This document shows positions 7,016 to 11,373 of a DNA stretch of 11,373 nucleotides, one piece after another. The notes beneath the pieces were generated by a model. The model made no database searches. It saw nothing but the letters and a program-made list of their open reading frames with translations, and was not told where the DNA came from. The translations under genes were made by a program, and so were the position numbers. Origin of the DNA: an uncultured Centipeda sp. (lineage in GTDB: Bacteria > Bacillota > Negativicutes > Selenomonadales > Selenomonadaceae); assembly GCA_937925565.1 (NCBI GenBank), contig CALALM010000401.1:1-11373 (forward strand). Direction: 5' to 3'. How positions within the stretch are numbered: position 1 is the stretch's first letter; each line of letters opens with the position of its first letter.

Positions 7016-7030
7016 CGATAACTACTATCA
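7016..7030. promoter_or_regulatory. Possible Fur-box-like operator
   Basis: CGATAAC-T-ACTATCA agrees with the 7-1-7 Fur box (TGATAAT-N-ATTATCA) at 11 of 14 positions and is a GATA/TATC palindrome. It sits immediately upstream of the exbB -35 element and 28 bp upstream of the -35 of the divergent ABC transporter operon. A repressor bound here would most directly affect exbB. Identity of the regulator is inferred; Zur, PerR or MntR boxes share similar architecture. Confidence 0.45.
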
Positions 7031-7058
7031 TTAAATTCTTTTATCCACCTCCGATGTC

Positions 7059-7087
7059 TTGCAGACGATGTGAAAAAATATTATAAT
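7059..7087 (+). promoter_or_regulatory. Promoter of the ABC transporter/amidase operon
   Basis: TTGCAG (7059-7064) and a perfect TATAAT (7082-7087) are separated by 17 bp. Transcription would start near 7094, upstream of the TTG start at 7121 and downstream of the alternative GTG at 7070. It therefore supports the shorter reading of the transporter gene. Confidence 0.75.
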
Positions 7088-7120
7088 GAAAGCCGTTCTT
7101 TCGATGAAAGGGGATATGGA

Positions 7121-8833
7121 TTGAAGTTACCTCTCTTGCGCGGATTCTGGCAGCTGTTCAAAGGATATTGGAATTCGCGCGAAAAATGGAAGGCACGCGG
7201 GCTGCTTGCCGCGGTCATTGCACTCAACCTCATCATGGTCTACCTGCTCGTACGGATCAACGACTGGTACCGCATCTTCTACGACGCGCTGCAGGCATAT
7301 GATTGGGTGTCGTTCCGGCCGCTCATCGGTGAGTTTACGGTACTTGCCTTTATCTACATTGTAATCGCGGTCTACGCCGTCTATCTCCGTCAGATGCTGA
7401 CGATCAACTGGCGCACATGGATGACGGAGCAATATCTCGCGCGCTGGATGCACGGACAGGTCTACTACCGCCTGCAAGTCCTGCGCAGCGATACGGACAA
7501 CCCCGACCAGCGTATCAGCGAGGACATCAATCAGTTCGTCTCTTTGACGCTGACACTGCTCATCGGCATCCTCAAGCAGCTCACGACGCTCGGCGCATTT
7601 GCCGTCGTGCTCTGGAATCTCTCGGGCGTCGTCACCGTCCCCGTCGGCACCGCAGAGTTCACAATCTACGGCTATATGTTCTGGCTGTCCCTCCTCTATT
7701 CGGGGCTCGGCACGTACTTCGTTCACATTGTCGGAAAAAAACTCATCCGCCTGAATTTCGATCAGCAGCGCTATGAGGCGGACTTCCGTTTCAGCATGAT
7801 GCGTGTGCGCGAGAACAGCGAGAGCATTGCGTTCTACTGCGGCGAGATGGCGGAGACGGTCGGCTTCAAGGAGCGCTTTGCAAATGTCATCAAGAACTAC
7901 TGGGGACTGATGCGTCGCACAAAGCTGCTGAACTTCTACGTCAATGGCTATGCACAGCTTGCCATCATCTTCCCGCTCATCATGGCGGCACCGCGCTACT
8001 ACGCAGGCGAGATCGCGCTCGGCGGGCTTATGCAGACGATCTCGGCTTTCGGGCGCGTGCAGGACGCACTTTCGTTCTTTGTCGATTCCTACAGCTCCAT
8101 CGCGGAGCTCGCGGCTGTCATCCGGCGACTCTCGGGCTTTACGGAGCATATGGAGGAGTGTGTTCAGGCAAAGAGCGATATTGAACGGAGCGAGGGCACG
8201 GGCAATGCACTCGCGCTGCAAAAACTCTCCATCGACCTGCCGGACGGTACACCGCTCCTCACCTCGTGCACACTGACACTGCCGCAGGGGAGCCGCGTCC
8301 TTGTGACGGGTGCCTCGGGTGCCGGCAAGAGCACGCTCTTGCGCGCGCTTGCGGGCATCTGGCCCTACGGCAGCGGCGGTGTCGAATTGCCCGCAGGGGC
8401 AAAGCGTCTCTTCCTCCCCCAGCGTCCCTATCTCGTTCTCGGTTCGCTGCGCCGCGTGCTCTCCTATCCGCGCACGACAGCGGCGCCGGATGAAGAGATC
8501 TCACGTATCCTGAAGCTCGTTGGACTGGAGCATTTCGCCACGCGCCTCGACGATGTGGACGACTGGAGCCGCATCCTCTCACTCGGCGAGCAGCAAAGGC
8601 TTGCCTTTGCACGCATCCTGCTCATCCGCCCCAACTGGATCTTTCTCGACGAGGCGACATCCGCTCTCGACGAGCCGCGCGAACGCGCACTTTATAACTT
8701 ACTGTATCAGGAGCTCCCCGCCGTAAGCACCATCAGCGTCGGACATCGCTCAACACTCTTTGGTCTTCATAACACGGAGCTCCATCTGAGTGATCAAACG
8801 TATACCTATCAGGAGATCCCACATGAATCGTAG
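7121..8833 (+). CDS. SbmA/BacA/YddA-like ABC transporter, fused permease and ATPase
   Basis: 570-aa half-transporter of the ABC_membrane_2 / SbmA-BacA-like group, often annotated as vitamin B12, bleomycin or antimicrobial-peptide transport; its real substrate is unknown. The start FWQLFKGYWNSREKWKARGL, followed by transmembrane segments and NDWYRIFYDALQ, is typical of the family. About six membrane spans occupy residues 25-330. The ATPase is complete: Walker A GASGAGKST (397-405), signature LSLGEQQ (486-492), Walker B ending D510-E511, and H-loop H542. As a half-transporter it should dimerise. I chose TTG at 7121 because AAGGGG lies 7 nt upstream and the promoter ends at 7087; the in-frame GTG at 7070 lies inside that promoter. 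It is the first gene of the operon and overlaps the amidase gene by 11 nt. Confidence 0.88.
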   Translation: MKLPLLRGFWQLFKGYWNSREKWKARGLLAAVIALNLIMVYLLVRINDWYRIFYDALQAYDWVSFRPLIGEFTVLAFIYIVIAVYAVYLRQMLTINWRTWMTEQYLARWMHGQVYYRLQVLRSDTDNPDQRISEDINQFVSLTLTLLIGILKQLTTLGAFAVVLWNLSGVVTVPVGTAEFTIYGYMFWLSLLYSGLGTYFVHIVGKKLIRLNFDQQRYEADFRFSMMRVRENSESIAFYCGEMAETVGFKERFANVIKNYWGLMRRTKLLNFYVNGYAQLAIIFPLIMAAPRYYAGEIALGGLMQTISAFGRVQDALSFFVDSYSSIAELAAVIRRLSGFTEHMEECVQAKSDIERSEGTGNALALQKLSIDLPDGTPLLTSCTLTLPQGSRVLVTGASGAGKSTLLRALAGIWPYGSGGVELPAGAKRLFLPQRPYLVLGSLRRVLSYPRTTAAPDEEISRILKLVGLEHFATRLDDVDDWSRILSLGEQQRLAFARILLIRPNWIFLDEATSALDEPRERALYNLLYQELPAVSTISVGHRSTLFGLHNTELHLSDQTYTYQEIPHES

Positions 8834-9674
8834 AGAATTTTTGCGCAGACTCGCACTCGTCGGGATCGGCGCTGCCGTCTTTCCCTTCTTCCCCGCCGCC
8901 GCAGAGGCGTCATGGTATATCCCGTCAACGCTTCCGGGGGTGGCAGTGCGTCCGACCTATTTAACGTTCGGAACGCTCGAGAACCGCTTTGTCACCGACT
9001 GCATTGTTGTCCACCATATTGGCATGGCAAACAACGATGATGTCTCGGCAGAGACGGTCCATCAGTGGCATCTGAATCAGGGTTGGGCGGGCATCGGCTA
9101 TCACTTCCTCATCCGCAAGGACGGCACGGTCGAACAGGGACGTCCGCTCGGCACGGTTGGCGCACACGTTTACGGTGAGAACCGCCATACGGTCGGCATC
9201 AATCTCGCCGGCAACTTCGAGATGGGGGTTCCGACCGAGGCACAGAAGAACTCTGCCGCGCGCCTCATCGCCGCACTGTGCACCGTCTATCAGCTGGATC
9301 CCATGTGGCAGGGCACGGTAAAGGGGCATCGTGACCTCAATGCGACCGCCTGCCCCGGACGCTATCTCTATGCCGATCTGCCGGACATCGTGCAGCAGGC
9401 ACGCATCTACTACAGCTCGGAGGAAATGCAGACAGAGCGTCTGCGCCTCGTACAACATGAACACGAGGAGGAGGAACGTCGGCGCGAACAGCTCCGCGCG
9501 CAGATAGAGGAGGCACAGCACAGAAACGGTATGGCGCGTCCCAACCACCCCGCACCGAGTTCCCCCAATCCACCCGTGCAGCCGGCACCGGAAAAGCCGG
9601 AGATCACGCCCAACCGGCGTCCGGAGCTGCCGACGCCCAGCCGGAAACCGGCGCAGCGCCGCATTGCAACCTAG
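8823..9674 (+). CDS. Tat-exported N-acetylmuramoyl-L-alanine amidase (Amidase_2)
   Basis: 283-aa zinc amidase predicted to cut the bond between muramic acid and the stem peptide of peptidoglycan, outside the inner membrane. The N-terminus is a twin-arginine signal: NRREFLRR (2-9), a hydrophobic stretch, then AEA-S with likely cleavage after residue 29. The Amidase_2/PGRP domain runs about 58-185. VHHIG (63-67) and GHRDLNATACPG (168-179) supply the zinc ligands, probably one of H64/H65 together with H169 and C177, and GYHFLI (92-97) carries the conserved tyrosine. Residues about 199-237 form a charged Glu/Arg-rich coiled coil, followed by a proline-rich tail, features that could position the enzyme in the wall. 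The ATG at 8823 has AGGAG upstream and overlaps the transporter gene. Use of the Tat route suggests folding with zinc in the cytoplasm. Confidence 0.9.
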   Translation: MNRREFLRRLALVGIGAAVFPFFPAAAEASWYIPSTLPGVAVRPTYLTFGTLENRFVTDCIVVHHIGMANNDDVSAETVHQWHLNQGWAGIGYHFLIRKDGTVEQGRPLGTVGAHVYGENRHTVGINLAGNFEMGVPTEAQKNSAARLIAALCTVYQLDPMWQGTVKGHRDLNATACPGRYLYADLPDIVQQARIYYSSEEMQTERLRLVQHEHEEEERRREQLRAQIEEAQHRNGMARPNHPAPSSPNPPVQPAPEKPEITPNRRPELPTPSRKPAQRRIAT

Positions 9675-9711
9675 CTGAGAGAGTACCGATCATTCATGGA
9701 GGTGAAGACCG

Positions 9712-10059
9712 ATGGGATTCCATTACCGCTGGTTTGACCGTGACCAGGAAAAAATCGACGAGATGGGAATACCGTTGACGCGTGCAGAACTTGACGCGCG
9801 CGAACACGACAAGGAGCCCGAGCGTATCTTTTCGCGCGGCGAGCAGACAGGCATTGTCCTCTCCTCCGTAATCTTTGCTTACAGTTGGACGGAGGGCGAT
9901 CTCTCGCTCGTGTTTTTCTGCCTCGCCTTCCTGATCTTTGAAATCCGAAAAATTGTGCAGCGTTTTTCGCGCACACGCGGAAAGAGTATTGCAAACGTCA
10001 TGCAGGGATTCAGCATCACGCTGATCATCGGCGCACTTGCCCTTATTTTTACCACTTAG
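9712..10059 (+). CDS. Small membrane protein, unrecognised
   Basis: 115 aa; I do not recognise a family. The first 43 residues are charged and soluble (RWFDRDQEKIDEMG; many Asp, Glu and Arg). About three hydrophobic segments follow: roughly 46-60, 64-78 and 97-114, with a basic loop (RKIVQRFSRTRGK) between the second and third. The soluble N-terminus with a DREHDKEP-like stretch is likely cytoplasmic, by the positive-inside rule. The ATG at 9712 follows a strong GGAGGTG. It lies 37 nt after the amidase and 11 nt before the VTT protein, so it belongs to the same operon. It may be an accessory to one of the neighbouring membrane proteins, but that is only positional inference. Confidence 0.78.
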   Translation: MGFHYRWFDRDQEKIDEMGIPLTRAELDAREHDKEPERIFSRGEQTGIVLSSVIFAYSWTEGDLSLVFFCLAFLIFEIRKIVQRFSRTRGKSIANVMQGFSITLIIGALALIFTT

Positions 10060-10070
10060 GAGGCATCTAC

Positions 10071-10796
10071 GTGAAACAACAAATGGGCATGGGTGTCCTA
10101 AAGGTCGGCGCAGCGCTTGCGATTGTTCTTCTCTTCGTTATCATCCACCTCATCGCACCGGAATTCCTACCCGAGCTTTTCACACTGCTCGCCAGCGGCG
10201 ACATTCCCGCAACGGTCGAATACATTCGCTCGTTCGGCGAGTGGGCAGTCGTCTTTGCGTTTCTCCTTACCCTCTTTACGAACGCGCTTGGCTTCCCGCC
10301 CGCCGTCATCTTCTCGACGGCGAACGTCATTCTCTTCGGCATCATCCCCGGCATCATTCTCTCCTGCGTGGCAGAGACGGTCGGCGTGACAATCGCCTTC
10401 GTCCTCATGCGCTTCTACTTCCGCGAAGCGGCGGAAAAGGCAATCGCGAAGAGCCCCTTCCTCGCAAAAGTCGACCGGTACAGCGGCAGCAAGGGCTTCT
10501 TCATCATGCTGATCGGACGTATGGTGCCCTATCTCCCCTCTGCCGTCATGAACGCCGTCGGTGCCCTCTCCTCGATTCGCTTCCGCGACTATGTGCTCGC
10601 CTCGCTCGTCGGCAAATTCCCCTCGACGGGCATCGAGGCAATCATCGGGCATGACATCATCATGCAGCAGGAGGATCATACGCGCCTCGTCATCGTCGTG
10701 ATATGCGCCGGCATCCTGATCTACGCTGCCATTCGCTACGAGAAACATCTCATGCGTGAAGAGGCTGTCCCACAGAAAATGGAGAAGAACGAATGA
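10071..10796 (+). CDS. TVP38/TMEM64 (VTT/DedA-like) membrane protein
   Basis: 241-aa integral membrane protein of the VTT (SNARE-associated, PF09335) family. Relatives in the DedA superfamily are implicated in lipid scrambling or translocation and in envelope stress tolerance; the exact role of bacterial TVP38 proteins is not settled. After a first membrane helix (about 10-30), the core motif region is FTNALGFPPAVIFSTANVIL (69-88) and the following glycine-rich helix to about 112. The second conserved block is GRMVPYLPSAVMNAVGAL (149-166), with GKFPSTGIEAIIG at 181-193, and a last helix at 205-222. The GTG start at 10071 is supported by TAGGAGG 7 nt upstream, and no nearer ATG has a comparable site. 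Its stop overlaps the next start by 4 nt (ATGA). Position in an operon with wall and phosphoesterase enzymes fits envelope lipid or precursor handling, by inference. Confidence 0.88.
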   Translation: MKQQMGMGVLKVGAALAIVLLFVIIHLIAPEFLPELFTLLASGDIPATVEYIRSFGEWAVVFAFLLTLFTNALGFPPAVIFSTANVILFGIIPGIILSCVAETVGVTIAFVLMRFYFREAAEKAIAKSPFLAKVDRYSGSKGFFIMLIGRMVPYLPSAVMNAVGALSSIRFRDYVLASLVGKFPSTGIEAIIGHDIIMQQEDHTRLVIVVICAGILIYAAIRYEKHLMREEAVPQKMEKNE

Positions 10797-11373
10797 CACG
10801 ACGCACATTTTTGCAGACTGCCGCCAAGACCATCCTCACGATGGGCTTCGGCGGTCTCTTTTCGTCCCGCTCTGCCCACGCCGCTGCTGACGGCATCCAT
10901 CATCTGCGCCAGATCGTGACGGCGAATCCCGCACGCACGCGCATGATTCAGTGGGACAGCCCACAGCTGCTCCAAAATGTGCGCGTTGAGCTGCGCAGCC
11001 CCCGCAAGCAAGTGGAGAGCCTGATCCCCGCCTACACCTATCTCTCGATGGACGACGAGGTGCAGTTTATCTATCACGCCGAGATCCCTGTCACGGAAGG
11101 CAGTTCTTATCGCGTCACGTATGCGGCGGGTGCAACGGATTGGATGCCCCTCCTGTCCATGCACGAGAGCGGACGCATATCCGCCCTGCTCTTTTCGGAC
11201 AGTCAGTGCGGAGAAAGTTACGACGTGTGGCGTACGACGTACCGGACGGCATGGGAGCGCCATCCGAACGCGGACGTTGCCGCCCTTGTCGGTGATCTCA
11301 CGGACAACGGTGAATCGGCGTGGCACTGGCGCAGCTTCTTTGAGGCGATGGAGACAGGAACCGCACTCGCACG
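10793..11373 (+). CDS. Tat-exported calcineurin-like metallophosphoesterase (partial, 3' end cut)
   Basis: The first 193 residues of a secreted phosphoesterase; the frame leaves the window. The N-terminus is a Tat signal: TRRTFLQ (2-8), a hydrophobic stretch, then SAHA-A near residue 30. Residues about 38-115 (TANPARTRMIQWDS onward) resemble the fibronectin-like N-terminal domain of purple-acid-phosphatase-type enzymes. The catalytic domain begins at ALLFSDSQ (131-138) and continues to VGDLTDNG (166-173), matching the first two metal-binding blocks. The first block reads D136-S-Q138 instead of the usual D-x-H. The GDLTDNG aspartate (D168) is a bridging metal ligand in this superfamily. Export by Tat suits an enzyme that takes up metals before export. 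The start overlaps the previous stop by 4 nt. The substrate, a phosphomonoester or phosphodiester, cannot be told. Confidence 0.85.
   Translation, partial: MTRRTFLQTAAKTILTMGFGGLFSSRSAHAAADGIHHLRQIVTANPARTRMIQWDSPQLLQNVRVELRSPRKQVESLIPAYTYLSMDDEVQFIYHAEIPVTEGSSYRVTYAAGATDWMPLLSMHESGRISALLFSDSQCGESYDVWRTTYRTAWERHPNADVAALVGDLTDNGESAWHWRSFFEAMETGTALA

Noticed and set aside
7127..8221. 364-codon open frame on the minus strand opposite the ABC transporter
   Set aside because: It shows the Asp/Glu/Arg/His-rich composition of an antisense frame, has no start signal, and the opposite strand has a complete ABC transporter with all ATPase motifs.
9675..9711. CTGAGAGAGTACC stretch that recalls part of a TPP riboswitch
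   Set aside because: The gap is only 37 nt, the other conserved TPP elements are missing, and it lies inside an operon with no thiamine gene.

Overview
The window is about 11.4 kb of moderately GC-rich, densely coded bacterial DNA. Strong Shine-Dalgarno sequences and sigma-70-type promoters occur alongside ExbB/ExbD energisers, which are typical of cells with an outer membrane. DUF4127 and a TVP38-type protein are also present. Together these suggest a diderm Firmicute of the Negativicutes, close to Selenomonas. That assignment is an inference from gene content and style; no rRNA or other marker gene is present.

Region 1 (1-3959, minus strand) is the promoter-proximal part of a type III CRISPR-Cas operon. 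In transcription order it encodes a 610-aa CARF-HEPN ribonuclease of the Csm6/Csx1 kind, a 124-aa Csx20-like protein, the crRNA-processing nuclease Cas6, and the first 299 residues of a Cas10-like protein that begins directly with its palm domain and has no N-terminal HD nuclease domain. The operon leaves the window on the left, so the rest of Cas10, any RAMP (Cas7/Cas5) and Cas11 subunits, adaptation genes and CRISPR arrays are not visible. A well-spaced promoter at 4006-4034 appears to drive it. The expected logic is that target RNA activates Cas10 to make cyclic oligoadenylate, which binds the CARF domain and switches on the HEPN RNase. The Csx20-like protein may bind or degrade the signal.

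Region 2 (4108-5799, plus strand) is a divergently transcribed, probably membrane-anchored DUF4127 protein. It ends at a strong symmetrical terminator (5803-5834) shared with the convergent exbB-exbD pair.

Region 3 (5844-6925, minus strand) is an exbB-exbD operon with a 4-nt start/stop overlap and no adjacent tonB. Its promoter lies next to a Fur-box-like palindrome (7016-7030).

Region 4 (7121 to the right edge, plus strand) is a tightly packed cell-envelope operon. It encodes an SbmA/YddA-like ABC transporter (TTG start), a Tat-exported amidase_2 peptidoglycan amidase, a small unrecognised membrane protein, a TVP38/TMEM64 (VTT) membrane protein, and a Tat-exported metallophosphoesterase cut by the window edge. 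Genes overlap or lie within about 37 nt of each other, and no internal terminator is visible. The common theme is envelope traffic and remodelling, possibly linked to metal supply through the Fur-like site. No gene-free stretch exceeds 300 bases; the longest are 3960-4107 and 6926-7120, and both contain divergent promoters.
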